Below are positions 49,887-58,620 of a DNA stretch of 64,000 nt, piece by piece (the first letter of the stretch is position 1; each line of letters opens with the position of its first letter). The notes beneath the pieces are model-generated. The model searched no databases, was not told the origin of the DNA, and saw only the letters and a list, made by a program, of their open reading frames with translations. Origin of the DNA: Streptomyces globisporus. GTDB lineage: Bacteria; Actinomycetota; Actinomycetes; Streptomycetales; Streptomycetaceae. The stretch covers positions 496,001 through 560,000 of the forward strand of contig BMTG01000001.1 of the NCBI GenBank assembly GCA_014649555.1, written 5' to 3'. The position numbers and the translations under genes were made by a program.

Positions 49887-50061
49887 GGCCCCATGGTCCC
49901 CCGCGGGCGGCGCGTCCGCCTGTCCACCGCCTCGACCAGGCACGACATCAGCTTGTGAAGTCAGCGCCCCTCCCCCACTGCACCGGGACCGCCAATTTCC
50001 CGACATTCAGGGCCCGTTGTTGGATTCAGCCGCATCTCCTGAGGCTCCTGATGCACACCTC

Positions 50062-50114
50062 TTGACGCGTACAGGCCCACAGGGGAAACATCGGCGTAAC
50101 GAGAGAGCGCTCTC
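50062..50114 (+). promoter_or_regulatory. glucanase promoter with LacI-type operator
   Basis: TTGACG (50062-50067) is a good -35; a weak -10 (AAACAT, 50086-50091) follows after 18 bp. The perfect 12-bp palindrome GAGAGCGCTCTC (50103-50114) would overlap the transcription start. Its GAGCGCTC core equals that of CebR-like LacI-family operators (TGGGAGCGCTCCCA), which control polysaccharide-degrading enzymes in Streptomyces. Confidence 0.6.
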
Positions 50115-50184
50115 CCAGGGCCTCCCCCCAGGCTCTCTCGCCCGTTCGTCGTGCACACGTACCACGACCCAGGAGACGTACCTC

Positions 50185-51978
50185 ATGCATGCTCCCCCCA
50201 CTCCTCCCACTCCCCCCACCGCACCACGCACCCGCCTCCGCACCCGGGCCCTCGGATTCGCCGCGCTCGCCGTGGCGATGCTGATGTCCGTACCCACGGC
50301 CCAGACGGCCTTCGGCGAGGAGGCCAAGGCCGTGCCGGGCGGCGGCGACCTCGGCCCGAACGTCCATGTCTTCGACCCGTCGACGCCCGACATCCAGGGC
50401 AAGGTCGACGAGATCTTCAAGAAGCAGGAGTCCGCGCAGTTCGGCCTCGACCGCCACGCGCTGATGTTCAAGCCGGGGACGTACGACAACATCAACGCGC
50501 AGATCGGCTTCTACACGCAGATCGCGGGTCTCGGCCTCCACCCGAACGACACCACGTTCAACGGCGATGTGACGGTCGACGCGGGCTGGTTCGACGGCAA
50601 CGCGACGCAGAACTTCTGGCGTTCGGCGGAGAACCTGACGCTCAACCCGGTCTCCGGGACCAACCGCTGGGCGGTCTCCCAGGCGGCGCCCTTCCGCCGG
50701 ATGCACGTCAAGGGCGGGCTGAACCTCGCGCCCGACGGTTACGGCTGGGCCAGCGGCGGCTACATCGCCGACTCCAAGATCGACGGCGAGGTCGGCCCGT
50801 ACTCGCAGCAGCAGTGGTACACCCGCGACAGCTCGGTCGGCGGCTGGGTCAACGGCGTCTGGAACATGACGTTCTCGGGCGTCGAGGGCGCGCCGGCCAA
50901 CAGCTTCCCCGAGCCGCCGTACACCACGCTCGACACCACACCGATCTCGCGCGAGAAGCCGTTCCTCTACCTGGACGGCGACGACTACAAGGTCTTCGTC
51001 CCCGAGAAGCGCGAGAACGCGCGCGGTGTCTCGTGGGCCGACGGCACCCCGGCCGGCGAGTCGATCCCGCTGAACCAGTTCTACGTCGTGAAGGAGGGGG
51101 CGGACGCCGCCACGATCAACGCGGCCGTGGAGCAGGGCCTGCACCTGCTCTTCACGCCGGGCGTCTACCACATCGACGAGACGATCACCATCGATCGCGC
51201 GGACACCGTGGCCCTCGGCCTCGGCCTGGCCACGATCATCCCGGACAACGGGGTGACCGCGATCAAGGTCGGTGACGTGGACGGGGTGAAGCTCGCGGGC
51301 CTGCTGGTCGACGCGGGACCGGTGAACTCCGAGACGCTGATCGAGGTCGGCCCCGAGAACGCCTCGGCCGACCACTCGGCCAACCCCACCTCGCTGCAGG
51401 ACGTGTTCGTGCGGATCGGCGGCGCGGGCCCCGGCAAGGCGACCACGAGCATCGTCGTCAACAGCGACGACACGATCATCGACCACACCTGGGTGTGGCG
51501 TGCGGACCACGGTGAGGGCTGGGGCTGGGAGACCAACCGGGCCGACTACGGAGTCCGCGTGAACGGCGACGACGTCCTGGCCACCGGACTGTTCGTCGAG
51601 CACTTCAACAAGTACGACGTCGAGTGGTACGGCGAGCGCGGCCGCACGATCTTCTTCCAGAACGAGAAGGCCTACGACGCACCCAACCAGGCCGCCATCC
51701 AGAACGGCGACACGAAGGGCTACGCGGCCTATCGGGTCGACGACTCGGTCGAGCAGCACGAGGGCTGGGGCATGGGCAGCTACTGCTACTACAACGTCGA
51801 CCCGACGATCATCCAGGAGCACGGCTTCAAGGCGCCCGTGAAGCCCGGCGTGAAGTTCCACAGCCTGATCGTCGTCTCGCTGGGCGGCAACGGCCAGTAC
51901 GAGCACGTGATCAACGACGTCGGCTCCCCGACGTCGGGCACGGAGACGGTGCCGTCCCAGGTGGTGAACTTCCCCTAG
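50185..51978 (+). CDS. secreted GH55-like right-handed beta-helix glucanase
   Basis: 597 aa. A signal peptide (about 1-42; twin basic TRLRTR, then GFAALAVAMLMSVPTAQTA) precedes a twin beta-helix. VFDPSTPDIQGKVDEIF, MFKPGTYDNINAQIGFYTQI, GNATQNFWRSAENL, REKPFLYLDG and LFTPGVYHID match, from memory, the Streptomyces GH55 exo-beta-1,3-glucanase Lam55A fold. The stretch TIFFQNEKAYDAPNQAA keeps the Glu that serves as general acid there. Probable laminarin or fungal-wall degradation, outside the cell. AGGAG lies 9 nt before the ATG. Database labels such as coagulation factor or adenylyl cyclase for relatives are misleading. Confidence 0.82.
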   Translation: MHAPPTPPTPPTAPRTRLRTRALGFAALAVAMLMSVPTAQTAFGEEAKAVPGGGDLGPNVHVFDPSTPDIQGKVDEIFKKQESAQFGLDRHALMFKPGTYDNINAQIGFYTQIAGLGLHPNDTTFNGDVTVDAGWFDGNATQNFWRSAENLTLNPVSGTNRWAVSQAAPFRRMHVKGGLNLAPDGYGWASGGYIADSKIDGEVGPYSQQQWYTRDSSVGGWVNGVWNMTFSGVEGAPANSFPEPPYTTLDTTPISREKPFLYLDGDDYKVFVPEKRENARGVSWADGTPAGESIPLNQFYVVKEGADAATINAAVEQGLHLLFTPGVYHIDETITIDRADTVALGLGLATIIPDNGVTAIKVGDVDGVKLAGLLVDAGPVNSETLIEVGPENASADHSANPTSLQDVFVRIGGAGPGKATTSIVVNSDDTIIDHTWVWRADHGEGWGWETNRADYGVRVNGDDVLATGLFVEHFNKYDVEWYGERGRTIFFQNEKAYDAPNQAAIQNGDTKGYAAYRVDDSVEQHEGWGMGSYCYYNVDPTIIQEHGFKAPVKPGVKFHSLIVVSLGGNGQYEHVINDVGSPTSGTETVPSQVVNFP

Positions 51979-52005
51979 TCCTCTCCGGCTGAGGGGGTCG
52001 TACGG

Positions 52006-52044
52006 AAGCGGGGTCCGGCTGCTGGTGAGCGCCGGGCCCCGCTT
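52006..52044 (+). terminator. terminator after GH55-like gene
   Basis: 14-bp stem with one G-U pair (52006-52019 with 52031-52044), 11-nt loop, 28 bp after the stop codon. Confidence 0.7.
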
Positions 52045-52114
52045 CGCCGTGCCCGCTCCGGTTCCGCTTCGAGGGCGGGCCGCCCCTCGGCGAGCCATCC
52101 TGGTCCGGGAACGG

Positions 52115-52153
52115 CTCCGCCCCCGGCCGGAGATGTTCCGGGCGGGGGCGGAG
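52115..52153 (-). terminator. terminator after PG-binding-domain gene
   Basis: 17-bp stem with one mismatch (52115-52131 with 52137-52153) and loop GATGT, positioned 34 bp beyond the minus-strand stop codon at 52187. Confidence 0.75.
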
Positions 52154-52186
52154 TCGTGGAGCGATGGCGCGGGTGTCGCCGGGGGC

Positions 52187-54412
52187 TCAGCCCTCGCCGG
52201 TCAGGCTGATGGTGACCGTCCGCTCGGCCGGGGTCTTCCCGGCCAGGGCGGTCTTCATCGCCTGGGCCACGTCGTCCGGGCCGACCTGGTGCTTCTTGCC
52301 GTCGGCCTTGACGGCCATGATGCCGTCGAAGACACCGTCCAGAAGCGTGTCGATCGCCTTCTTGTCGTAGACGTCGACCAGTCGGCCGTCGACCGGCTTC
52401 ATGGACAGGATCTGCGGCAGCGACCGGGCCGGGCCGAACTGGATCTGCTTGGGGCCGGCCTTGATGGTGATCAGACCGGACATCGCGGGCTCGGCGAACT
52501 CCTTCATCGCCCGGTTCAGTTCGGCCTGGGTGATGGTGGGTTCGCTGGTGGTCACGGGAAGTTCGACCACGTTGGCCTTCCCGGTCTGCACCTGGGCGCG
52601 GTAGGCGTCCCGGACCGAGATCAGGGACTGGCCGGCGTCCAGCGTCTTGCCCGGCTTGCCCGGCACCGCCACGGCCTTGTTCGGCTCGAAGCGGATCGTG
52701 CCGTCGTTGGCCGAGCCGGAAACGCCCGCCAGGTCGGTCAGCGCCACGCCGAGCTTCTCCTCGTCGACCGGGATCACCGGGTCGGCGGGGCGTTCCCCGC
52801 CGAACAGCGAACCGATCACCGAGACGGGGTTGTAGTCGCTGCCCGCCGCGCCGCGCACCGTCTCCTGGCTGTCCAGGGTGAGACCGGCCTTCTCGGGGGC
52901 GAGCTTCTCCTCCTTGCCGTCCACGGACAGCGTCATGGGGGCCTTGGCCCGCTCGCCGAGGGCGGCTTCGAGCTTGGTGACCGCCTCTTCCTTCGTGCCG
53001 CCGCCGATGTCGACGCCGAGCACCGTCGTGCCCTTGGGGACCTCGGCGTGGTTCAGCAGGAGACCCGCCCCGTACGCGATGCCGAGCAGCACGACCGCGG
53101 CCACCCCGAGCAGGACCAGCTTGGAGCGGCCCTTCTTCGCGGGGGCGGAGGCGGGGGCCGCGGCGGCCTTCGGCGTGGGCCGCGGAGCGGCGGGACCCGG
53201 CGTGGGAACACCCGGTCCGCCCGGTCCGCCGTGGCCCGTCACCGGGGCGCCGGGGGTGCCCGGCCCGCCCGGGAACGTGGCGCGGGGCTCGCTGGGCACC
53301 ACGGGGATGCCGCTCGTCAGCGTGTCGCCCGAGACATGGCCGCCGGGGCCGGGTTCGGGCGCCGGTGCCTGCGGCGTGAGGATCGCGGTGTCGTCGGACA
53401 TCCGGGGCGGTACGCCGCCGGGAGTGCCCGGGACCATCGGGCCGGGGCCGCCGAGGCCCGGGACGCCGTCGAGGTTCGGGGTCAGCGAGGAGGTGCCGGT
53501 GACCGGTCCCGTGGTGGGGCCGGACGGGCCGGGCGTCCGCACTCCGGGGCCGGGGGTGGCACGCGGGCCGCCGCCGGGGGGCTCGGTGCCGTAGCCGTCG
53601 AGAGCGCTGCGGGCGGGACCGGAGCCGGGCGCACCCGGTCCGCCGCCGGGCTGCGGGGCGTCCGAGAAGTACGGCAGGTCGGGGCGCGAGCGACCCGCGC
53701 CACCGTCGGGCGCACCACCGGGACCGCCGAGGCCACCCGGACCCGGGCCACCGGGACCACCCGGACCACCGGAGGCCGGACCGCCGGGACCGTCTGCGCT
53801 CGGGCCGCCCGGACCGCCTTGGCCGCCCGGGCCACCGGGCGCACCGGTGCCCTGGCCGGCTGCCGCCGGTCCGGCGGCCGGGGCCTTGCGCGGGGCGAAC
53901 CAGTCGCTGCCGCTCTTCTCCCGGCCCGGCTTCTCCCCGGGCGCCGGGTCGGCGGCCGGGCCGCCGTCCCGGGACCGGTCGGCGGGCGCGCCGCCGTTCG
54001 AGCCGGCGCCCGGGCCGCCGGAGCGGTCCGGGGATCCGGCACCGGCGCTCGCGCTCGCACCGGGGCCCGGTGCGAGCGGCGGCGTGCCGGGGCGCGGGGT
54101 CGCGCCGGTGCGCTCCGTGTCCGGGCCGCCGTCGCCGGAGATGTCGCTCGCCGCCATCGGCGTACGCATCACGACCGGCGGGATCGGACGCGAACCGGGG
54201 ATGTTGATCCGGATGCGCGTCGTCAGCGTCGTCTCGGTCTTCGGTTCCTCGGGCCGGGGCGGATCCACGGATTCCGGGTTCTCGTCAGAGCCGCCCTGCG
54301 ACGGGTGGAGCGACGGATACTGGCGGGATCCGTACGGCGGCGTACCCGAGGGGTACGCGGCTCCGCCGCGGCCCTGGGGCCCGGAGGACGAACTGTCAGT
54401 TTCACGACTCAA
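52187..54412 (-). CDS. membrane protein with YoaR-like putative peptidoglycan-binding domains
   Basis: 741 aa. Residues 1-~430 are a Pro/Gly-rich, probably disordered cytoplasmic region with many GGPGGPG runs. One membrane helix (SKLVLLGVAAVVLLGIAYGAG) follows, then two PG_binding_4-type domains (GTTVLGVDIGGGTKEEAVTKL; SVRDAYRAQVQTGKANVVEL with TITQAELNRAMKEFAEP). VanW/YoaR proteins with these domains act near peptidoglycan; no VanW domain is evident. The start is a TTG at 54412 with GGGAGAACC upstream. The second half is the conserved part. Confidence 0.8.
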   Translation of the reverse strand: MSRETDSSSSGPQGRGGAAYPSGTPPYGSRQYPSLHPSQGGSDENPESVDPPRPEEPKTETTLTTRIRINIPGSRPIPPVVMRTPMAASDISGDGGPDTERTGATPRPGTPPLAPGPGASASAGAGSPDRSGGPGAGSNGGAPADRSRDGGPAADPAPGEKPGREKSGSDWFAPRKAPAAGPAAAGQGTGAPGGPGGQGGPGGPSADGPGGPASGGPGGPGGPGPGGLGGPGGAPDGGAGRSRPDLPYFSDAPQPGGGPGAPGSGPARSALDGYGTEPPGGGPRATPGPGVRTPGPSGPTTGPVTGTSSLTPNLDGVPGLGGPGPMVPGTPGGVPPRMSDDTAILTPQAPAPEPGPGGHVSGDTLTSGIPVVPSEPRATFPGGPGTPGAPVTGHGGPGGPGVPTPGPAAPRPTPKAAAAPASAPAKKGRSKLVLLGVAAVVLLGIAYGAGLLLNHAEVPKGTTVLGVDIGGGTKEEAVTKLEAALGERAKAPMTLSVDGKEEKLAPEKAGLTLDSQETVRGAAGSDYNPVSVIGSLFGGERPADPVIPVDEEKLGVALTDLAGVSGSANDGTIRFEPNKAVAVPGKPGKTLDAGQSLISVRDAYRAQVQTGKANVVELPVTTSEPTITQAELNRAMKEFAEPAMSGLITIKAGPKQIQFGPARSLPQILSMKPVDGRLVDVYDKKAIDTLLDGVFDGIMAVKADGKKHQVGPDDVAQAMKTALAGKTPAERTVTISLTGEG

Positions 54413-54587
54413 AGCAGGTTCTCCCGATTGGCTCCGCCGCCCGTACTTCCCCCATGCCGCAGGCCAGGGGACGGCTCGGCGCGCGCACCACCATACTGGC
54501 CGCCGCCGTCGGACACTCCGCGACCGGGTGAAACCTCCACCCGTGCCTCACACCTGTGGGGGTCGTCCCGGACCCGGACTTGGCACT

Positions 54588-55061
54588 TCACGTACCGGAC
54601 CGGCCGCTGTGGATGGCTGATTGCGGCACTTTCGAGGTGGTGGCGCAGATCACAGCGACGGCCGTTCCGCCGAGCATGAAGAGCACCAGGCCGAGTTCGT
54701 CACCGAACACGTAGTCGCCTTCCGGCCGGCCGCTCAGCAGAAGGAACACGGTGATGAACCAGCCGGCCGCCGGGGCGAGTGCGCCGATCTGGGTGCGGGT
54801 CAGGATCCGGCCGCCGTAGAAGAGGCCCGCCGAGCCCACCAGGGCGATGATCAACCCGCCCGGGAACCAGGCCGCTTGGACGAGGGTTCCGGCGAGGGCG
54901 ACCAGCGCGCCGAGGACCGCGAGGCCCAAGTAGGCGGCGATCCGGGCCGGGTTCGGCCGGGCGGCGAACCCGATGGGCTCGGGCTCCCTGGAGGGCGCGT
55001 TCCGTCGCGGCGCGTGGGAGGAGTCCGCACGGCCGCGGGACTTCTTGGGGGTGCCGCTCAT
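54588..55061 (-). CDS. DUF6113 membrane protein
   Basis: 157 aa. A basic, Ser/Arg-rich N-terminus ([15 protein letters not shown]) is followed by about four membrane helices ([73 protein letters not shown]) and the motif [10 protein letters not shown]. Function unknown; in actinobacteria it is usually located directly after mshB (Rv1171 position). The ATG overlaps the mshB stop codon (ATGA), so translation is coupled. Confidence 0.83.
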   Translation of the reverse strand: MSGTPKKSRGRADSSHAPRRNAPSREPEPIGFAARPNPARIAAYLGLAVLGALVALAGTLVQAAWFPGGLIIALVGSAGLFYGGRILTRTQIGALAPAAGWFITVFLLLSGRPEGDYVFGDELGLVLFMLGGTAVAVICATTSKVPQSAIHSGRSGT

Positions 55062-56005
55062 GCCGCGCCTCCTTCGGCACCCGCGGCGTCCGGGGCGCCG
55101 GTGGTGTCCGGGACGCCCGCGGTGTCCGGGACACCCGCGAACAGGTCGCTCTCCCGCTCCGGTCCGGCCACGCCGCGAACGCCGCGCACGAGTTGGTAGC
55201 ACTCGGTCGTCAGCAGGGGCTGGCCGAGGTCGTTGGAGAGGGCGAAGAAAGGGCCGTCCACCGCGATCTGGGTGGCGTGGGCGCGCATCGCCGCCGACTT
55301 CGCCCCGGCGTACGCCGATCCGTCGATCTCCGCGGTGATCTGCTCCGCGTCGGTCACACCCGGGACGTCGGCCACGGCGGCGATGCCGGGGAAGGCGTCG
55401 GGCGCGGTGGTGCGCAGCCGGTCGAAGGCGGCCTCCAGTTCCTCGCGCTCCACCCGGTTCCAGTAGATCTTGGCGATGGTGTGCGGTGCGTCGGAGCCGT
55501 AGGCCGGGTCGGCGGCCAGGTCGGCGGCGCGCATCGCGACGCGGTGGGCCTGGATGTGGTCGGGGTGGCCGTAGCCGCCGTCCGGGTCGTAGGTGATCAG
55601 GACCTGCGGGCGGACCTCGCGGATCACCTCGACGAGGTGGGCGGCCGCCACGTCCACCGGGGTGGACCAGAAGGAGCCGGGGCGGCCGTTCTGTTCGGCG
55701 CCCATCATCCCGGAGTCCCGGTAGCGGCCCGCGCCGCCGAGGAAGCGGTGGTCGGTGATGCCGAGCTCCTGCATCGCCGCGGCCAGCTCGCCGACGCGGT
55801 GGGGGCCCAGCGCGTCGTCCCGGTCGGCGGTGAGGCGGGCGAGCGCGGGCGGGATGACCTCGCCCTCCTCGCCGAGCGTGCACGTCACCAGGGTGACGTG
55901 GGCGCCCTCGGCCGCATACCTGGCCATGGTGGCGCCGTTGTTGATCGACTCGTCGTCGGGGTGCGCGTGCACGAGCAGCAGACGGCGGGCGGGGAGGTCC
56001 TTCAT
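55058..56005 (-). CDS. mshB: mycothiol GlcNAc-Ins deacetylase MshB
   Basis: 315 aa. LmbE/PIG-L family zinc hydrolase: [13 protein letters not shown] (His, Asp, Asp) and [13 protein letters not shown] (His) supply the metal and catalytic residues; [10 protein letters not shown] and [15 protein letters not shown] are MshB-specific. It deacetylates GlcNAc-inositol in mycothiol synthesis, the main actinobacterial thiol. The C-terminal tail holds an imperfect repeat ([17 protein letters not shown]). The ATG at 56005 lies 7 nt after TAGGGT with no ribosome binding site, so it is probably leaderless; a GTG three codons upstream is the alternative. Confidence 0.94.
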   Translation of the reverse strand: MKDLPARRLLLVHAHPDDESINNGATMARYAAEGAHVTLVTCTLGEEGEVIPPALARLTADRDDALGPHRVGELAAAMQELGITDHRFLGGAGRYRDSGMMGAEQNGRPGSFWSTPVDVAAAHLVEVIREVRPQVLITYDPDGGYGHPDHIQAHRVAMRAADLAADPAYGSDAPHTIAKIYWNRVEREELEAAFDRLRTTAPDAFPGIAAVADVPGVTDAEQITAEIDGSAYAGAKSAAMRAHATQIAVDGPFFALSNDLGQPLLTTECYQLVRGVRGVAGPERESDLFAGVPDTAGVPDTTGAPDAAGAEGGAA

Positions 56006-56012
56006 GGGGACC

Positions 56013-56018
56013 ACCCTA
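56013..56018 (-). promoter_or_regulatory. -10 element of leaderless mshB transcript
   Basis: TAGGGT on the minus strand, 7 nt before the mshB ATG; identical in sequence and spacing to the dapE -10. Confidence 0.45.
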
Positions 56019-56086
56019 CGAGCCCGGAGGCCCCCCGTGCCCCCGCGCCCCTGCGCCCGCCGGCCGCCGGTCCTCGGCCGCCCGGG

Positions 56087-56281
56087 TCAGAACTTGATGC
56101 TGCTGATCATTCCCGCCACGTTGGTCGTCAGATCGGAGATGGTCGGTGCGATGGACGAGCTCGCGATGTAGAACCCGAGCAGCATGCAGACCACCGCGTG
56201 CCCTCCCTTCAGTCCGGATTTCCGGATCAGCAGGAAGACGATGATCGCCAGCAGCACTACCGCCGAAATCGAGAGCGCCAC
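56087..56281 (-). CDS. small conserved membrane protein (64 aa)
   Basis: Starts MALSISAVVLLAIIVFLLIRK and ends NVAGMISSIKF, with two hydrophobic helices separated by SGLKGGHAVV. GTG start with a strong GGAGGTGA ribosome binding site. I recall near-identical proteins across Streptomyces, implying strong constraint, but no known function. The conserved SGLKGGHA loop and second helix resemble small phage-derived or plasmid membrane proteins only loosely. Transcribed toward mshB. Confidence 0.75.
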   Translation of the reverse strand: MALSISAVVLLAIIVFLLIRKSGLKGGHAVVCMLLGFYIASSSIAPTISDLTTNVAGMISSIKF

Positions 56282-56463
56282 GGCGGTTCACCTCCATCGG
56301 TACGTTCGGACGGTCGGAACGGGGGTACGCGAAGTCAGCAGGTTCTTACCCACCGAGCGCTACGGATCATAACTATCCGTGCCAACGCATTGATCGGGGC
56401 ACAGCAGCACGAGGGGCGCACGAACCGTGCCCTGCGGCCGAGTTGCGGGCTAAGTTCGGGGTC

Positions 56464-58590
56464 ATGACCTCGCAGAAGCTGTCCTTTCCCCGCCAGCACG
56501 CCCGGACCCAGCGCTTCACTCTCGGCGCACCTCGCGCGTTCACCGTCTCACCGGATGAGACACGTGTGATCTTCCTCCGGTCCACCTCCGGAACGGACAG
56601 GACCACCCGGCTCTGGGTCCTCGACCCGGTGACCGGAGAGGAGCGGATCGCCGCCGATCCGGACGTCCTGCTGGGCGGTTCGACGGAGAAGCTGTCGGCT
56701 CAGGAGCGGGCCCGGCGGGAGCGGACGCGGGAGGGTTCGTCGGGGATCGTCTCCTACGCGGTGGACGCGGCGGCGGAGTTGGCCGCGTTCGCGTTGTCCG
56801 GAAAGGTGTACGTGGCCGAGCTGCGGGCCGGGACCGCGCGGGCGCTGCCGGTGCCGGGCCCGGTGATCGACCCCCGCCCGTCCCCCGACGGCCGGCGCAT
56901 CGCGTACGTGGCCAAGGGCGCGCTGCGGGTGGTGGACGCGACGGGCGAGGGCGACCGGGCGCTGGCCGAGCCGGAGGACCCCCAGGTCACCTATGGTCTG
57001 GCCGAGTTCATCGCGGCCGAGGAGATGCACCGCTACCGGGGTTTCTGGTGGTCGCCCGAGTCGGACCGGCTGCTGGTGGCGCGGGCCGACGAGAGCCCCG
57101 TACAGCGGTGGTACATCGCCGATCCGGCACACCCCGGGCGCAAGCCGGCCGAGGTCGCCTACCCGGCGGCGGGGACGCCGAATGCGGAGGTGCGGCTCTT
57201 CGTCATGGACCTGGAGGGGGACCGTACCGAAGTGGTCTGGGACCGGGAGGCGTTCCCGTACCTGGCCCAGGTGCACTGGTCGTCCGCAGGCGCTCCGCTG
57301 CTGCTGGTGCAGGCCCGTGACCAGCGCAGTCAGCGGTATCTGGCGGTGGACCCGGAGACCGGTGCGACCCGGATCGTCCATGTCGACGAGGACCCGGTCT
57401 GGCTGGATCTCTTCCCCGGGGTACCCGCGTGGGCGCCGGACGGGCGGCTGGTGCGGATCGCGGACGAGGGCGGCGCGCGGGTGCTGGCGGTCGGGGACCG
57501 GCCGCTCACCGGGTCGCAGCTGCACGTCCAGGCGGTGCTGGACATCGGCGGGTCGGACATTCTGATCTCGGCTGTGGCCGGTGAGGACGCGGTCGAGCCG
57601 GAGATCGGACAGATCCATGTGTACCGGGTCAACGAGCTGGGAATCGAGCGGATTTCCGAAGGGGTGGGTGTGCACTCCGCGGTCCGCTCGGGCGCCCTGT
57701 CGGTGGTGGTCTCGGCCGTTCCCGAGGAGCCCGGAACCGCCGCGTGGGTGGTACGGGACGGCAAGCGGCTGGTCCGCATCGCGAGCTTCGCCCAGGAACC
57801 GGTGCTCACCGCCCGCGTGACCCTCACCGAGGGGGGCGCACGACGGATTCCGTGCGCCGTGCTGCTTCCGTCGGACTACCAGGAGTCGGACGGTCCCCTT
57901 CCGGTCCTGATGGATCCGTACGGCGGGCCGCACGGCCGCCGGGTGGTCGCCGCCCACAACCCGCATCTGACCTCGCAGTGGTTCGCGGACCAGGGCTTCG
58001 CGGTGGTCGTGGCGGACGGGCGGGGCGCGCCGGGCCGCTCGCCGGCCTGGGAGAAGGCGGTGCGGGACAACCTCGTGCTGACCATGGAGGACCAGGTCGA
58101 GGCGTTGCACGGGCTGGCGGACCGGTTCCCGCTCGATCTGACCCGGGTGGCGATCCGGGGCTGGTCCTTCGGCGGCTATCTGGCGGGGCTGGCGGTGCTG
58201 CGGCGGCCCGACGTCTTCCACGCGGCGGTCGTCGGGGCCCCGGTGACGGACCAGCGGCTGTACGACACCCACTACACCGAGCGCTATCTCGGGGACCCGG
58301 CGAAGCAGCCGGAGGTGTACGCGTACAACTCGCTGCTCACCGACGACGGTCTCTCCGAGGCCGCCGACGAGGCCCGGCCGATGATGATCGTGCACGGTCT
58401 GGCCGACGACAACGTGGTGGTCGCGCACGCCCTGCGGCTGTCCTCGGCACTGCTGGCGGCCGGGCGGCCGCACGAGGTGCTGCCCCTGAGCGGAGTGACG
58501 CACATGACGCCGCAGGAGCAGGTCGCGGAGAACCTCCTCCTGCTCCAGGTGGACTTCCTCAAGCGGTCGCTGGGGATGTCCGGCGCCTGA
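56464..58590 (+). CDS. S9 family dipeptidyl/prolyl oligopeptidase
   Basis: 708 aa. An N-terminal beta-propeller (DPP IV_N type; GYGLAEFIAAEEMHRYRGFWWS-like segment TYGLAEFIAAEEMHRY holds the Glu-Glu that binds the substrate amino terminus) precedes the C-terminal hydrolase with GWSFGGY (Ser), HGLADDN (Asp) and GVTHMTP (His). Probably removes dipeptides from peptide N-termini in the cytoplasm; no signal peptide is visible. ATG 56464 follows TAAGTT by 7 nt without a ribosome binding site, so leaderless. Encoded near an oligopeptide importer, consistent with peptide use. Confidence 0.92.
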   Translation: MTSQKLSFPRQHARTQRFTLGAPRAFTVSPDETRVIFLRSTSGTDRTTRLWVLDPVTGEERIAADPDVLLGGSTEKLSAQERARRERTREGSSGIVSYAVDAAAELAAFALSGKVYVAELRAGTARALPVPGPVIDPRPSPDGRRIAYVAKGALRVVDATGEGDRALAEPEDPQVTYGLAEFIAAEEMHRYRGFWWSPESDRLLVARADESPVQRWYIADPAHPGRKPAEVAYPAAGTPNAEVRLFVMDLEGDRTEVVWDREAFPYLAQVHWSSAGAPLLLVQARDQRSQRYLAVDPETGATRIVHVDEDPVWLDLFPGVPAWAPDGRLVRIADEGGARVLAVGDRPLTGSQLHVQAVLDIGGSDILISAVAGEDAVEPEIGQIHVYRVNELGIERISEGVGVHSAVRSGALSVVVSAVPEEPGTAAWVVRDGKRLVRIASFAQEPVLTARVTLTEGGARRIPCAVLLPSDYQESDGPLPVLMDPYGGPHGRRVVAAHNPHLTSQWFADQGFAVVVADGRGAPGRSPAWEKAVRDNLVLTMEDQVEALHGLADRFPLDLTRVAIRGWSFGGYLAGLAVLRRPDVFHAAVVGAPVTDQRLYDTHYTERYLGDPAKQPEVYAYNSLLTDDGLSEAADEARPMMIVHGLADDNVVVAHALRLSSALLAAGRPHEVLPLSGVTHMTPQEQVAENLLLLQVDFLKRSLGMSGA

Positions 58591-58620
58591 GCCGCCCGCC
58601 GCGCCCCGTCCGCCCCGGGA

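Noticed and set aside
50130-50141. Second LacI-type half site (CTCTCGCC) after the palindrome
   Set aside because: It is not symmetrical and lacks the GAGCGCTC core; probably chance.
52025-54679. 884-codon frame antisense to the PG-binding-domain protein
   Set aside because: It mirrors the GGP repeats of the real gene and has no domain, start signal or conservation.
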